Positions 27,326 to 37,003 are shown, numbered from the stretch's first letter. The stretch: DNA of 64,000 nucleotides from an uncultured Bacteroidales bacterium (GCA_937926785.1 CALBBQ010000009.1:1-64000); one strand, 5' to 3'. Numbers and translations are program-made. The notes: generated by a model from the letters alone, not told the origin.

Positions 27326-27356
27326 AGTTTTTGGTTTTTGGTTTTTTGGTTAGTGG

Positions 27357-27364
27357 CAAATGTA
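27357..27364 (-). promoter_or_regulatory. -7 box for the symporter gene
   Basis: The minus strand reads TACATTTG, a full TAnnTTTG match, 32 bases before the ATG. The leader carries short tandem ACCAAAAA repeats (27326-27352). Confidence 0.45.
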
Positions 27365-27428
27365 AAATATTATGAATTGATAGAATGCGATAACCACTAC
27401 ATCAATAGCTTTACAGACCACTTTTTCC

Positions 27429-28331
27429 CTACCATAATGGTGAAGGGTATTCCCCTTTATCAGCAAGTTCCTTTAGCTTTGCAACCACCTGGGGTCTGTC
27501 GCCCGGATAGGTTACTCCAAACCACATGGCTTTCGTTTCCAGCACTTTGCAACGCGCAAAACCCTCCTTGATAGCACGGTTTACCACGGTTGGTATGTAA
27601 AACTCTGCCTTAACGTTTCCAATTTGGTTACTGAAAAAGTCAGACATAAGCTTTTCGGTGTACTCAAAAAAGTCGGGCGTAAATCCCCAAAAGTTCATGG
27701 AAACGGGTACGTTTTCATCAACCGGAACAAGATTCCCGCTTTCGTCCTTATAGCTGACTACGCCGCCGGTTCGTTCAATGTGAGTGCGCTCAACCACGTC
27801 GAGCAGGAAACCATCGGCATTGGTTGAACAAATTCCACGCGAAACAGCACCCTGTTCCGATAGGGTATTGCCCAGCTTATAGCCCACCATGAAGTAGCTT
27901 CCTTTATTCAGGTCTGGTCTTGATAACTCATTGGCTAAAACCCTGAAGGTATCGTATCCATAGAAATCATCGGCATTAATAACTGCAAATGGCTCATCAA
28001 TAAGGTGACGCGTAACCCAAACTGCATGAGCAGTTCCCCAGGGTTTTTCCCTACCCTCGGGAACAGTAAATCCTTGGGGTAGCATGTCGAGCTCCTGAAA
28101 GGCAATCTCAACCTTTACCGATTCATTGAACCGATTACCAAAAACCTCGAGAAAATCTTTCTCGATACTCTTTCTAATCACAAATACCACTTTGCCAAAA
28201 CCAGCCCTAATGGCATCGTACACCGAGTAATCGATAATGGTTTCGCCATTAGGCCCCAGGCCATCAACTTGTTTCAACCCTCCATACCGGCTTCCAATTC
28301 CGGCTGCTAGAATAAGTAGTGTAGGTTTCAT
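27429..28331 (-). CDS. Sugar-phosphate nucleotidyltransferase-like protein
   Basis: 300 residues of the NTP_transferase fold: LILAAGIGSRYGGLKQVDGLGP (nucleotide-binding loop) near the N-terminus, PWGTAHAVW, and the metal motif VINADDFYG. It would activate a sugar phosphate as an NDP-sugar. The specific sugar is unknown; the neighbouring SGLT-type symporter gene suggests galactose-like or amino-sugar salvage. No kinase gene accompanies them in the window. Confidence 0.85.
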   Translation of the reverse strand: MKPTLLILAAGIGSRYGGLKQVDGLGPNGETIIDYSVYDAIRAGFGKVVFVIRKSIEKDFLEVFGNRFNESVKVEIAFQELDMLPQGFTVPEGREKPWGTAHAVWVTRHLIDEPFAVINADDFYGYDTFRVLANELSRPDLNKGSYFMVGYKLGNTLSEQGAVSRGICSTNADGFLLDVVERTHIERTGGVVSYKDESGNLVPVDENVPVSMNFWGFTPDFFEYTEKLMSDFFSNQIGNVKAEFYIPTVVNRAIKEGFARCKVLETKAMWFGVTYPGDRPQVVAKLKELADKGEYPSPLW

Positions 28332-28384
28332 AAAAATCTATTTTCTTGTTAAGTAGCGATTTTGGTTCTGTTTTTTTAACTTGG

Positions 28385-28392
28385 CAAAGTTA
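28385..28392 (-). promoter_or_regulatory. -7 box for the nucleotidyltransferase gene
   Basis: The minus strand reads TAACTTTG, a full match, 54 bases before the start at 28331. It lies in the divergent intergenic region shared with the M23 peptidase gene. Confidence 0.4.
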
Positions 28393-28423
28393 TTGATACC
28401 TTGTAAAAAGAAAAACATCTGAC

Positions 28424-29296
28424 ATGATTCGAAGAATATTACTCCTTTCAGTTTTTGTAGCCCTTACGAATATGGTTATTGGTCAGGATGAGGGCAAGAA
28501 AAAACTTGAAGCCGATTTTGAACGGTATAAAAGAGAACGCGAACAGGATTACCAGGAGTTTGTGCGTAAACGCGAGGCCGAACTGAAACAGATGGAACAG
28601 GAGTACCTCGAGTTCTATAGCCAGATGACCGGCTTAAAAAAACACTTTGCCGAAAAAAAGGAACCCGAAAAAGTACAGGTTGTTCAAGATATGATCGATT
28701 ATGAGAATAATGTTGCCAAAACGTTGGGTTTCAAAATTCCTGAAAGGATAAAGGAAAACCCGGTTGCCAAAAACAACGCCGATACCCAGGCTGAAAAAAC
28801 AGAGTCAACTGCAAAAACATCGGCTAATACAGAAAACAAAATATCTTCCGAAACCGCAACTACTCTAAAAGCCGACAATAGCATTAGGGATGGCATACCG
28901 GTTCTAATCCCTGTCCCTAAACGATTGGCAAAGATCACCTCTCCTTTTGGTCTAAGGATCCACCCAACGCTTGGTCGACCTATCAAACATAATGGGGTTG
29001 ATTTTGGATCGGGACGAGGCGCTGAGGTTTATGCTGCATCGAGTGGGAAGGTGGTTCTAACTGAATATAACCGCAGCTATGGGATCTACGTTATAGTTGA
29101 ACATCAGGAGGGATCGAGTTCGGTTTACGCTCATCTCGAAAAAATTATTGTTTCAAAAGGGTCCAGAATAAAAAAGGGCGAACTTATTGGCTATACCGGC
29201 AAAACGGGTCGTACCTCAGGCCCTCATCTTCACTATGAGGTTCGAATAAAAGGAATTCCGGTTGACCCTTCAGGGTACCTCATTGAAAGCAGGTAG
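28424..29296 (+). CDS. Exported M23 (LytM) peptidase with coiled coil
   Basis: 290 residues. A signal peptide covers about 1-20; residues 24-70 are a highly charged coiled coil (repeats of K/R/E with EFVRKREAELKQMEQE); a flexible linker follows; residues about 170-285 are an M23 domain with Zn ligands His189 and Asp193 (KHNGVDFGSG), His237 (VYAHL) and His270 (GPHLHYEVR). All ligands are present, so it should be an active peptidoglycan endopeptidase rather than an activator like EnvC/NlpD, although a coiled coil plus LytM recalls those. Confidence 0.93.
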   Translation: MIRRILLLSVFVALTNMVIGQDEGKKKLEADFERYKREREQDYQEFVRKREAELKQMEQEYLEFYSQMTGLKKHFAEKKEPEKVQVVQDMIDYENNVAKTLGFKIPERIKENPVAKNNADTQAEKTESTAKTSANTENKISSETATTLKADNSIRDGIPVLIPVPKRLAKITSPFGLRIHPTLGRPIKHNGVDFGSGRGAEVYAASSGKVVLTEYNRSYGIYVIVEHQEGSSSVYAHLEKIIVSKGSRIKKGELIGYTGKTGRTSGPHLHYEVRIKGIPVDPSGYLIESR

Positions 29297-29373
29297 TGCC
29301 CCACAGGTAATTGATTTCCATATTGATTCATCTGAACACCATGGTTTAACACCACATACTTACTTTATTTTCC

Positions 29374-29381
29374 TATTTTTG
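29374..29381 (+). promoter_or_regulatory. -7 box for the U32 peptidase operon
   Basis: TATTTTTG, a full TAnnTTTG match, 14 bases before the ATG at 29396. It would give a nearly leaderless transcript for the run of plus-strand genes that follows. Confidence 0.45.
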
Positions 29382-29395
29382 CAAAAAAATTGCAG

Positions 29396-30649
29396 ATGCT
29401 AAAACGCGAGGATGTTGAAGTAATGGCGCCGGCAGGCAATTTCGAATCGCTCATGGCAGCCATACAGGGAGGGGCAAACTCCGTTTACTTTGGGGTGGGT
29501 AATCTGAACATGCGGGCTAAATCATCTATCAATTTTACTATTGACGATTTACCCGAAGTGACTCGCATTTGCAGAAAGCATAATGTAAAAACCTATCTTA
29601 CCGTTAACACGGTAATATATGATTCCGACATTCCGGACATGCGGCAGATTATCGACACAGCAGCTGCAGCAGGTGTTAGCGCGCTGATAATTTCCGACCA
29701 GGCAGCCATGCTATATGCTAGGCAAAAGGGCATGGAGATTCATATATCCACTCAGCTTAACATTAGCAATACCGATGCTCTGAAGTTTTACTCGCAATGG
29801 GCCGATGTGGTTGTTCTTGCTCGTGAGCTGAACCTGGAACAGGTAAAGGTCATTTACCAAAACATACACTCCCAAAACATAACCGGACCAGGGGGTAAGC
29901 CCATCAAAATTGAGCTATTTGCCCATGGTGCTTTGTGTATGGCCATTTCAGGCAAGTGTTACCTTAGCTTGCACGAGGCAAACTCTTCGGCGAATAGGGG
30001 TGCCTGTTTGCAAATTTGCCGGCGTTCGTACACCGTTACCGATAACGAAACTGGTGCACAACTCGAAATTGATAACGAGTACATCATGTCGCCCAAAGAT
30101 TTGTGCACCATCAACTTTCTCGATAAAATTCTTGATGCAGGGGTTCGCGTGCTTAAAATTGAGGGGCGCGCTCGAGGACCGGAGTATGTCAAAACCGTTA
30201 CGCAATGCTACAACGAGGCGATTGAAGCAGTATGCAAAGGCTTATACAGTAAAGAAAAAATTGACGATTGGATGCAACGCTTGTCCACTGTTTTTAACCG
30301 TGGCTTTTGGGATGGTTACTACCTTGGCCGAAGGCTTGGGGAGTGGAGCAATGCATACGGTAACATTGCCACTGAGCGTAAACAGTATGTGGGCAAAATT
30401 ACCAACTACTTCTCAAAACTAGGTGTTGCCGAAGTTACCGTCGAAGCCTCAGAGCTATACCTGAACGACAAAATCCTTATCATTGGACCAACCACCGGAG
30501 TTATTGAGCATGTAGTGAAAGAGCTACACGTTGATGAAAAACCTGCCGAATACTCCCCAAAAGGGATTAAATGCTCCATTTCTGTCCCGGAAAAGGTTCG
30601 TCGTGCCGATAAGCTCTACCGAATTGTAAGAATGCCAGATAATCGTTAA
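29396..30649 (+). CDS. U32-family peptidase-like RNA hydroxylation protein
   Basis: 417 residues from the ATG at 29396 (a TTG two codons earlier is less likely). The U32 barrel begins VEVMAPAGNFESLMAAIQGG. Four cysteines (181, 188, 204, 208: LCMAISGKCYLS and RGACLQICRR) form the probable Fe-S site. Characterised U32 members (RlhA, TrhO/TrhP) hydroxylate rRNA or tRNA, although older annotation calls them collagenase-like peptidases. Which RNA this one modifies cannot be told from the sequence. Confidence 0.9.
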   Translation: MLKREDVEVMAPAGNFESLMAAIQGGANSVYFGVGNLNMRAKSSINFTIDDLPEVTRICRKHNVKTYLTVNTVIYDSDIPDMRQIIDTAAAAGVSALIISDQAAMLYARQKGMEIHISTQLNISNTDALKFYSQWADVVVLARELNLEQVKVIYQNIHSQNITGPGGKPIKIELFAHGALCMAISGKCYLSLHEANSSANRGACLQICRRSYTVTDNETGAQLEIDNEYIMSPKDLCTINFLDKILDAGVRVLKIEGRARGPEYVKTVTQCYNEAIEAVCKGLYSKEKIDDWMQRLSTVFNRGFWDGYYLGRRLGEWSNAYGNIATERKQYVGKITNYFSKLGVAEVTVEASELYLNDKILIIGPTTGVIEHVVKELHVDEKPAEYSPKGIKCSISVPEKVRRADKLYRIVRMPDNR

Positions 30650-30680
30650 AATATTTGTAAATTAGGTGTTTAATAAAAAA

Positions 30681-31310
30681 ATGAAGACGATGAAGTTCAG
30701 CCAGCTTTGCAACAAGATTTTTTGGGATTGCACCCTGCACTACCACACCATGGATAACGTAGATGCCCAGCCAACCATACCATATGAACCGGGAACCATT
30801 GAGTTCTCGTTGTTCACCAAAAACTGGATTGATGCTGTGCAATGGCACCTTGAGGATATCATACGCGACCCCAATATCGATCCCGTTGAGGCGCTTAAGA
30901 TTAAGCGTCGAATAGATAAGTCAAACCAGGACCGTACCGATCTGGTTGAAATGATTGACAGCTACTTTCTTGAAAAATTCAAGGATATAAAACCCCTCCC
31001 CGATGCTACAATAAACACCGAAAGTCCTGCTTGGGCCATCGATCGACTATCGATTCTTGCCCTTAAAATCTACCACATGGAGCAGGAAGTAAAGCGAACT
31101 GATGTATCGAAGGAGCACATTGAAAGCTGCCAAAAGAAGCTTAACATTCTGCTTGAACAAAGGGTTGATTTATCAACAGCCATCGATCAGCTGCTCAGCG
31201 ATATTGAGCATGGGCGTAAGTACATGAAGGTTTACAAGCAGATGAAGATGTACAACGATCCCTCGCTTAACCCTGTACTGTATGGAGCAAAAGGAAAATC
31301 TAACGGATAA
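30681..31310 (+). CDS. DUF4254 protein
   Basis: 209 residues from the ATG at 30681 (a GTG at 30666 and an ATG at 30690 are alternatives). The all-helical sequence matches the DUF4254 family of Bacteroidota: FCQL-like N-terminus, then WHLEDIIRDPNIDP and RIDKSNQDRTDLVEMIDSYF, with a C-terminal coiled-coil-like region (ILLEQRVDLSTAIDQLLSDI). No biochemical function is known. It overlaps the GT9 gene by 29 bases, which implies a shared role with the sugar transferase, perhaps in lipopolysaccharide core synthesis. Confidence 0.82.
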   Translation: MKTMKFSQLCNKIFWDCTLHYHTMDNVDAQPTIPYEPGTIEFSLFTKNWIDAVQWHLEDIIRDPNIDPVEALKIKRRIDKSNQDRTDLVEMIDSYFLEKFKDIKPLPDATINTESPAWAIDRLSILALKIYHMEQEVKRTDVSKEHIESCQKKLNILLEQRVDLSTAIDQLLSDIEHGRKYMKVYKQMKMYNDPSLNPVLYGAKGKSNG

Positions 31311-32361
31311 AACCTTTCCAAAAAAGTTACTGGTTATCAGGCTCAGCGCTATCGGTGATGTAGCCATGACCGTACCTGCCATTTGGTCGCTCGTTAAAAA
31401 TCACCCCGATGTTCAGGTAACCTTTGTATCGCAGGGTTTTGCCCGCGATATTATAAATCAACTCCCTGGGATGCTATTTTTTGAGGCAAACACTAAAGCT
31501 CGACATAAAGGGCTTTTGGGCATTTTCCGTTTATACCAGGACTTAAAAAAACTCGACAGCTACGAGGCGGTTATAGACCTTCACAATGTTATACGCAGCA
31601 AAATTTTACGGAACCTCTTTTGGCTATCGGGGGTTAAAAAGGTAAGCATTATTGATAAGGGTCGAAAAGAGAAACGTAGGCTTGTTCGCCTGCGGAATAA
31701 GCAACTCAAACCGCTTAAAACAACCCCGGAGCGTTACATGGACACCCTAAAGAAAATAGGCTATACCATCGACGATAGCTTCGACTACCTGTTCCGCGAG
31801 GCCAGGTTACCCGATAACATCACCATCCACCTGGGTTATAAAGATAAACATTGGATTGGCATTGCGCCTTTTGCTAAGCACAAAGGCAAAATTTATCCCC
31901 TGGATAAAATGGAGCGTGTGGTTGAACTATTGGCCTCATCAAAAACCAATAAAATCATTCTAATTGGCGGAGGCGGGAAAGAGCAGGAAACGCTTGAGGT
32001 TTGGGAAAAAAAGTATCCTAACACACTATCCATTGCACGTAAGTATAGCATACTGAATGAGCTCAAAATTATCTCAAACCTCGATGTGATGGTTTGCATG
32101 GACTCTGCAAACATGCATTTTGCGTCGTTGGTCAACACTCCGGTTGTTAGTATATGGGGGGCAACCCACCCGTTTGCTGGCTTCTACGGATGGAAACAGA
32201 ACGCTGGCAATGCGGTACAAATTGACCTTTACTGTCGGCCCTGTTCTATTTACGGAAACAAAGCCTGTTTTAGGAAAGATTATGCTTGTTTAAACCGAAT
32301 TGAACCCGAAACCGTTGTAAGTAAAATTAACACGGTTATTGACCGTTTCAACCGAATATAA
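31282..32361 (+). CDS. Glycosyltransferase family 9 (heptosyltransferase-like)
   Basis: 359 residues. GT-B fold of the GT9 family: KLLVIRLSAIGDVAMTVPAI near the N-terminus, YEAVIDLHNVIRSK, IGIAPFAKHKGKIYPL, and the nucleotide-sugar region VCMDSANMHFASLVNTP and VSIWGATHPFAGFYG. GT9 enzymes add heptose to LPS core; the donor here is unproved. It starts inside the DUF4254 gene (29-base overlap). Confidence 0.9.
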   Translation: MEQKENLTDKTFPKKLLVIRLSAIGDVAMTVPAIWSLVKNHPDVQVTFVSQGFARDIINQLPGMLFFEANTKARHKGLLGIFRLYQDLKKLDSYEAVIDLHNVIRSKILRNLFWLSGVKKVSIIDKGRKEKRRLVRLRNKQLKPLKTTPERYMDTLKKIGYTIDDSFDYLFREARLPDNITIHLGYKDKHWIGIAPFAKHKGKIYPLDKMERVVELLASSKTNKIILIGGGGKEQETLEVWEKKYPNTLSIARKYSILNELKIISNLDVMVCMDSANMHFASLVNTPVVSIWGATHPFAGFYGWKQNAGNAVQIDLYCRPCSIYGNKACFRKDYACLNRIEPETVVSKINTVIDRFNRI

Positions 32362-32373
32362 TCTGATACTACC

Positions 32374-33285
32374 ATGACTTACGTAACAAAAGAAAAACTT
32401 TTCAGCAGGGAGTGGTTTAAAGCATACGCGCTAATCCTTGTAGGTTCTTTTATACTGGCTGCCGGATTTGTACTGTTTATCGATCCTCACCGCATTGCAC
32501 CCGGTGGTGTTTACGGTATCGGTATCATAGTTCACTACCTTACCCGCGGTATGTTTACCTGGGCACCCGATGGTTTGCCAATTGGTACGGTTGGCTTGCT
32601 GCTTAACATTCCCCTAACCATTATTGGCATTCGGGTACTCGGCCCGATGTTCGGTGTCAAAACGGTAGTGGGCTTTGTGCTTTCTTCTGTTTTCATCGAT
32701 GTTCTCCACCTTGGGTTAGGTTACGATCCCCTGGTCGACGACGTCCTCCTTTCGTCGGTGTTCGGCGGTGTTCTCATCGGGTTTGGATTAGGGTTAATTT
32801 TTAAGTCCAAAGCCACCTCCGGAGGGTCCGATATTATTGCTATGGTGATAGCCAAGTACACCCGCTTGCCTTTGGGTCAACTCATGATTTATGTCGATTC
32901 AACCATTGTTCTGTTAGCCCTGGTTGCTTTCCAGGATTGGAAGATACCCTTATACTCCTGGGTGGTTATCTACATAACCGGAAAGGTGATTGACATGACC
33001 ATACAAGGGGTTAGCTACGACAAGGCGCTGTTTATCATTACCGATAGGTACGAAGAGGTAAAAAACAAGATTATCCACGATATAGAAAGAGGGGGAACTA
33101 TTATCAACGTTCAGGGTATGTACACAGGTCACGATAAGAAAATGATTTTCACAAATGTATCGCGGCGCGAAGTGCACATGCTCAAGGATTACATCCGGCA
33201 AATTGACCCCAACGCATTCATCACCGTAATCGATGCTAACGAAATATTGGGCAACGGGTTTAAACCCATAAGCGAAAGCTTATAA
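32374..33285 (+). CDS. YitT-family membrane protein (DUF161 + DUF2179)
   Basis: 303 residues. Five or six TM helices in a DUF161 repeat pair (ALILVGSFILAAGFVLFIDP, APGGVYGIGI, SKATSGGSDIIAMVI) precede a soluble C-terminal DUF2179 domain (about 225-300: KALFIITDRYEEVKNKI, REVHMLKDYIRQIDP). The function of the family is not established; some members are suspected transporters. 12 bases follow GT9. Confidence 0.9.
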   Translation: MTYVTKEKLFSREWFKAYALILVGSFILAAGFVLFIDPHRIAPGGVYGIGIIVHYLTRGMFTWAPDGLPIGTVGLLLNIPLTIIGIRVLGPMFGVKTVVGFVLSSVFIDVLHLGLGYDPLVDDVLLSSVFGGVLIGFGLGLIFKSKATSGGSDIIAMVIAKYTRLPLGQLMIYVDSTIVLLALVAFQDWKIPLYSWVVIYITGKVIDMTIQGVSYDKALFIITDRYEEVKNKIIHDIERGGTIINVQGMYTGHDKKMIFTNVSRREVHMLKDYIRQIDPNAFITVIDANEILGNGFKPISESL

Positions 33286-33294
33286 ACGTATTCT

Positions 33295-34230
33295 ATGGAA
33301 AAGGGGCTGGTGCTAAAAACTACCGGTAGTCATTACCGGGTACGCATTGAGGGGGGAGCCGTGCTTGACTGCGTTGCCCGCGGCAGGCTTCGCTTGAACG
33401 AGATTAAAACTACCAACCCAATCACCGTAGGCGACTTGGTAACCGTGGAACCCAGGCCCGATGGAACGGGCTTAATCACTGCGATTCACGAACGCAAAAA
33501 CTACATCATCCGCAAGGCCACCAACCTATCGCGCGAAGCGCACATCATTGCAGCCAACATTGACCAGGCCATACTGTTGGTTACCATTACCCAGCCCGAA
33601 ACCCAGTTGGCTTTTATTGATCGCTACCTGGTAACGGCTGAAGCCTACAACATTCCAACCATAATTGCTTTTAACAAAATCGATTTGCTTGCAGAGCAAC
33701 ATAAAGCCATGCTCAATAGCTACATATCGATATACGAACCCATTGGTTATAAATGCTTATTAGTATCTGCCAAAACAGGTTATAACCTTGATTTATTTAA
33801 AGAAATACTTAAAGACAGGGTTAGCCTAATCTCCGGAAATTCTGGAGTTGGCAAATCAACCCTGATAAACAGTATTCAGCCGGGATTAAACCTCAAAACG
33901 GCCGAAATATCGAGCGCTCACCTGAAAGGTAGGCACACCACCACCTTTAGTGAGATGTTTGAACTTAGCTTTGGCGGTTTCATCATCGACACTCCCGGTA
34001 TAAAAAGCTTTGGCCTGGTAGATATCGATAAGAATGAGCTATATCATTTTTTCCCCGAAATGTTTAAAATTTCCGACAAGTGCAAGTATTACAACTGCAC
34101 CCACGTTCATGAACCCGGTTGTGCGGTTGTTGAAGCGGTTGATAGAGGCGAAATTGCCCCTTCGCGCTACCTGAGTTACCTGAGCATTTACGATGATGAA
34201 AACGAAAAGTATAGGCCAAAATTAAAGTGA
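33295..34230 (+). CDS. rsgA: Ribosome small-subunit GTPase A
   Basis: 311 residues. Circularly permuted GTPase that helps mature the 30S subunit. An N-terminal OB domain is followed by NKID (127-130, G4) ahead of the P-loop SGNSGVGKST (180-189, G1) and DTPG (232-235, G3), the permuted order diagnostic of RsgA. A C-terminal zinc knuckle has Cys263, Cys268, His270 and Cys276 (KCKYYNCTHVHEPGC). Confidence 0.97.
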   Translation: MEKGLVLKTTGSHYRVRIEGGAVLDCVARGRLRLNEIKTTNPITVGDLVTVEPRPDGTGLITAIHERKNYIIRKATNLSREAHIIAANIDQAILLVTITQPETQLAFIDRYLVTAEAYNIPTIIAFNKIDLLAEQHKAMLNSYISIYEPIGYKCLLVSAKTGYNLDLFKEILKDRVSLISGNSGVGKSTLINSIQPGLNLKTAEISSAHLKGRHTTTFSEMFELSFGGFIIDTPGIKSFGLVDIDKNELYHFFPEMFKISDKCKYYNCTHVHEPGCAVVEAVDRGEIAPSRYLSYLSIYDDENEKYRPKLK

Positions 34231-34272
34231 TTATTTAGATATAATTTATTTTGAATTAAAAAACAAACCGAT

Positions 34273-35040
34273 ATGAAATCACACGAGATTGATTATAAAA
34301 TTTTTGGCGAATCCATCCAGCTGGTTGAGATTGAGCTGGACCCTCACGAAACAGTGATAGCTGAAGCCGGCGCTATGGTTTACATGGAAAACGGTATAGA
34401 ATTTGAAACCAAGCTGGGCGATGGTTCTAACCCGGGCTCGGGTTTTTTAGGAAAACTTCTATCTGCCGGAGCGCGTGCCATTACAGGTGAATCGATTTTT
34501 ATGACCCACTTCACCAACCGGGGTATAGGGAAAAGAAAAGTGGCTTTTTCGGCACCCTACCCTGGAACCGTTGTTCCCATCGATCTATCAAAGGTCGGAG
34601 GCAACCTGATAGTGCAAAAGGACGGGTTCCTATGCGCTGCATTGGGCACCAGCATTTCGGTTTACTTTAACCGCAAACTCGGTGCAGGCCTCGTTGGAGG
34701 CGAGGGTTTTATTCTGCAACGGCTAAGCGGAGATGGCCTTGCCTTTGTTCATGCCGGGGGAACGGTTATTGAGAGAACCCTGAACAACGAAACCTTACGA
34801 ATTGATACCGGTTGCGTTGTTGCTTTTGAAACATCTATCGATTTTGATGTTCAAACCAGCGGAAACTTAAAGAGCATGCTGTTTGGAGGCGAGGGTTTAT
34901 TCCTGGCAACGCTTTCGGGAACCGGAAAGGTTTGGCTACAATCTATGCCCATTAAAAAACTGATACAGGCTCTTGCTCCATACGGCAAAAACAGAGGCAA
35001 GGAGAACAATTCAATTCTTGGGAATTTGCTGGAAGATTAA
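34273..35040 (+). CDS. AIM24/TIGR00266-family protein
   Basis: 255 residues of beta-helical AIM24-type sequence: [20 protein letters not shown] near the start, [13 protein letters not shown], and repeated glycine-rich strands ([20 protein letters not shown]). The family is widespread but has no defined biochemical role. It lies 2 bases before mnmH. Confidence 0.88.
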   Translation: MKSHEIDYKIFGESIQLVEIELDPHETVIAEAGAMVYMENGIEFETKLGDGSNPGSGFLGKLLSAGARAITGESIFMTHFTNRGIGKRKVAFSAPYPGTVVPIDLSKVGGNLIVQKDGFLCAALGTSISVYFNRKLGAGLVGGEGFILQRLSGDGLAFVHAGGTVIERTLNNETLRIDTGCVVAFETSIDFDVQTSGNLKSMLFGGEGLFLATLSGTGKVWLQSMPIKKLIQALAPYGKNRGKENNSILGNLLED

Positions 35041-35042
35041 AA

Positions 35043-36059
35043 ATGGGTAAAACAATTGGTATAGATGAGTTTATTTATCTAATTGATAAATATCCTATTG
35101 TTGATGTTCGTTCCCCATCCGAATTTGCACGAGGGCATATCCCGTCGGCCATTAACATTCCTTTATTCAATGACGAAGAACGGGCTGCTGTAGGTACAAC
35201 ATATATTAAAAAGGGCCGGCAGGAAGCAATTAAGCAAGGGCTTAAAATTGTTGGACCTAAATTGGTTCACTTTATAAACGAAATTAATAACCAAACCCAG
35301 CAAAAAAACATTTTGGTTTACTGCTGGCGCGGGGGCATGCGTAGCGCAAGTATGAGCTGGCTTTTTGAACTTGTGGGGTATAAACCCCTAACCCTTATCG
35401 GGGGTTACAAATCATACCGCCGGTTCGTCCAGGCTTACTTCGACAAACCCTACAAGTTGGTTGTATTAGGTGGAATGACAGGCTCGGGAAAAACTGAAAT
35501 TCTAAAAGCGCTTAAAGAGAAAGGAGAGCAGGTAATTGACCTGGAGGGACTTGCAAATCACAAAGGATCGGCTTTTGGCTGGATTAATCAACCCGCTCAA
35601 CCGTCAACAGAGCACTTTGAAAACTTACTTTTCGATGCGATTCGAAAACAAAACCCCGAAAAGCCAATATGGGTTGAAGATGAAAGCATAAGCATAGGAA
35701 AAGTTTTTATTCCTCAAGCATTCTATGAGAGAATGTCAAATAGCCCCTCCGTTGCAATTGAAGTAAGCGTTGAGAATCGGATTAACCGGTTACTCGATGA
35801 GTACACGCATTGTGACTCAAAACATTTAATAGATTCGGTTTGCCGAATCCAAAAGCGATTGGGTTTAGAAAAAGCCGCAAAATGCATTAAACTTATTCAA
35901 GACGGAAATATGGCCGAGGCCATAAGAATTGTACTTGAATACTATGATAAAACCTATCGCTATGGGCTAGAAAATAAAAAAATACCACCAAAGATTATAG
36001 CCTTTGATGGTAATGTTAAATATCTACTGGATAAACTGGTTGAGCAAAACCTTTGCTAA
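35043..36059 (+). CDS. mnmH: tRNA 2-selenouridine synthase
   Basis: 338 residues. It converts 2-thiouridine at tRNA position 34 to 2-selenouridine through geranylated intermediates. The N-terminal rhodanese domain has PIVDVRSPSEFARGHI and the catalytic Cys94 (LVYCWRGGMRS); the C-terminal P-loop domain has LGGMTGSGKTE (about 142-152) and GSAFGWINQPAQPSTEHFE. The enzyme needs selenophosphate, so selD should exist elsewhere. Its stop overlaps the convergent universal-stress gene by 4 bases. Confidence 0.95.
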   Translation: MGKTIGIDEFIYLIDKYPIVDVRSPSEFARGHIPSAINIPLFNDEERAAVGTTYIKKGRQEAIKQGLKIVGPKLVHFINEINNQTQQKNILVYCWRGGMRSASMSWLFELVGYKPLTLIGGYKSYRRFVQAYFDKPYKLVVLGGMTGSGKTEILKALKEKGEQVIDLEGLANHKGSAFGWINQPAQPSTEHFENLLFDAIRKQNPEKPIWVEDESISIGKVFIPQAFYERMSNSPSVAIEVSVENRINRLLDEYTHCDSKHLIDSVCRIQKRLGLEKAAKCIKLIQDGNMAEAIRIVLEYYDKTYRYGLENKKIPPKIIAFDGNVKYLLDKLVEQNLC

Positions 36060-36895
36060 ATACTCAACGTTCCGGGATTTATGCAAAGTACTGGGATTTT
36101 TGCGCTGTTAGCTATAACGTACTGTTCCTGAGCACCAAATACATAATCGGTTAAATCAATATTTGGCGTGGTCATAATCAATATCAGCTCCGCTTCGATA
36201 TCTATTGCAAGATTTACAATCTCCTCCTGAAAACTTTTTCCTTTTGCAGCATTGTGAACCTCCCACTCAAGCCCATACGATTCGATGTGCATCTTCGCAA
36301 ATGCCAGATTGTTGTTTATCTTCTTTTGCACGCCGGAATCGAAAGCGTTGGGTACAATGACATGTATTTTTGAACCAAACTGTAAAGCAAACCTTATTCC
36401 CCACTGAATCTTTTCTTTGTCTTCATCTCTGAACTCCACAGGCATTACAATATGCGAAAAGTTTTTACCCGGTATGGGTTCGTCCTGCACAACCAGGAAG
36501 GGAACCTCGGAGCCTGCAATAACCTTTAAGGCCCAACTACCTGTAAGCTTTTGAACACCCTTAATACCATGGGTTCCCATTATTACCATCTCGGCATTGC
36601 TTTCGCTGGCAAACTCGCTTATTGTATCAAAAATGCTACCCTCCAAGATGTGGGTTTTAACCTCAACATCGTACTCGCTTTTAATTCTTTTCTGTTCTTC
36701 GGCCATTTTTTCGCTGGCTTCCTGTTCCGATAGCTTACCCTTTGAGAATAACCCTCCACTCTGAAGAACATGAACTAGTTCGATTTGAACGGGTTCTTTT
36801 GCTAGTTTAGCCAACTTTATTGCGTATTTTAAAGCATTTTCAGCTACCGGGGTGAAATCCCAAGGTATTAAATATTTAATTTCTTTTTCAGCCAT
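36056..36895 (-). CDS. Tandem universal stress protein
   Basis: 279 residues with two UspA domains: about 1-140 (YLIPWDFTPVAENALKYAIK, EMVIMGTHGIKG, VPFLVVQ) and 145-275 (HIVMPVEFRDEDKEKI, ending KIPVLCINPG). The first copy retains MGTHG but the second has a degenerate ATP loop. The role is general stress tolerance, unspecified. A separate transcription unit. Confidence 0.9.
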   Translation of the reverse strand: MAEKEIKYLIPWDFTPVAENALKYAIKLAKLAKEPVQIELVHVLQSGGLFSKGKLSEQEASEKMAEEQKRIKSEYDVEVKTHILEGSIFDTISEFASESNAEMVIMGTHGIKGVQKLTGSWALKVIAGSEVPFLVVQDEPIPGKNFSHIVMPVEFRDEDKEKIQWGIRFALQFGSKIHVIVPNAFDSGVQKKINNNLAFAKMHIESYGLEWEVHNAAKGKSFQEEIVNLAIDIEAELILIMTTPNIDLTDYVFGAQEQYVIANSAKIPVLCINPGTLSI

Positions 36896-37003
36896 AACTT
36901 GTGTGGGTTAAAAGGTTAATTTTATAGATAAATTTACTAAAGATTTACTTTTGTCAATACTTTTGGCTTATTTTTTTGTTAAACAAACAACCATTCGCAT
37001 TTT

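Noticed and set aside
27326..27352. Short ACCAAAAA tandem repeats before the symporter gene
   Set aside because: Only about three imperfect copies in an AT-rich leader; insufficient for a regulatory repeat claim.
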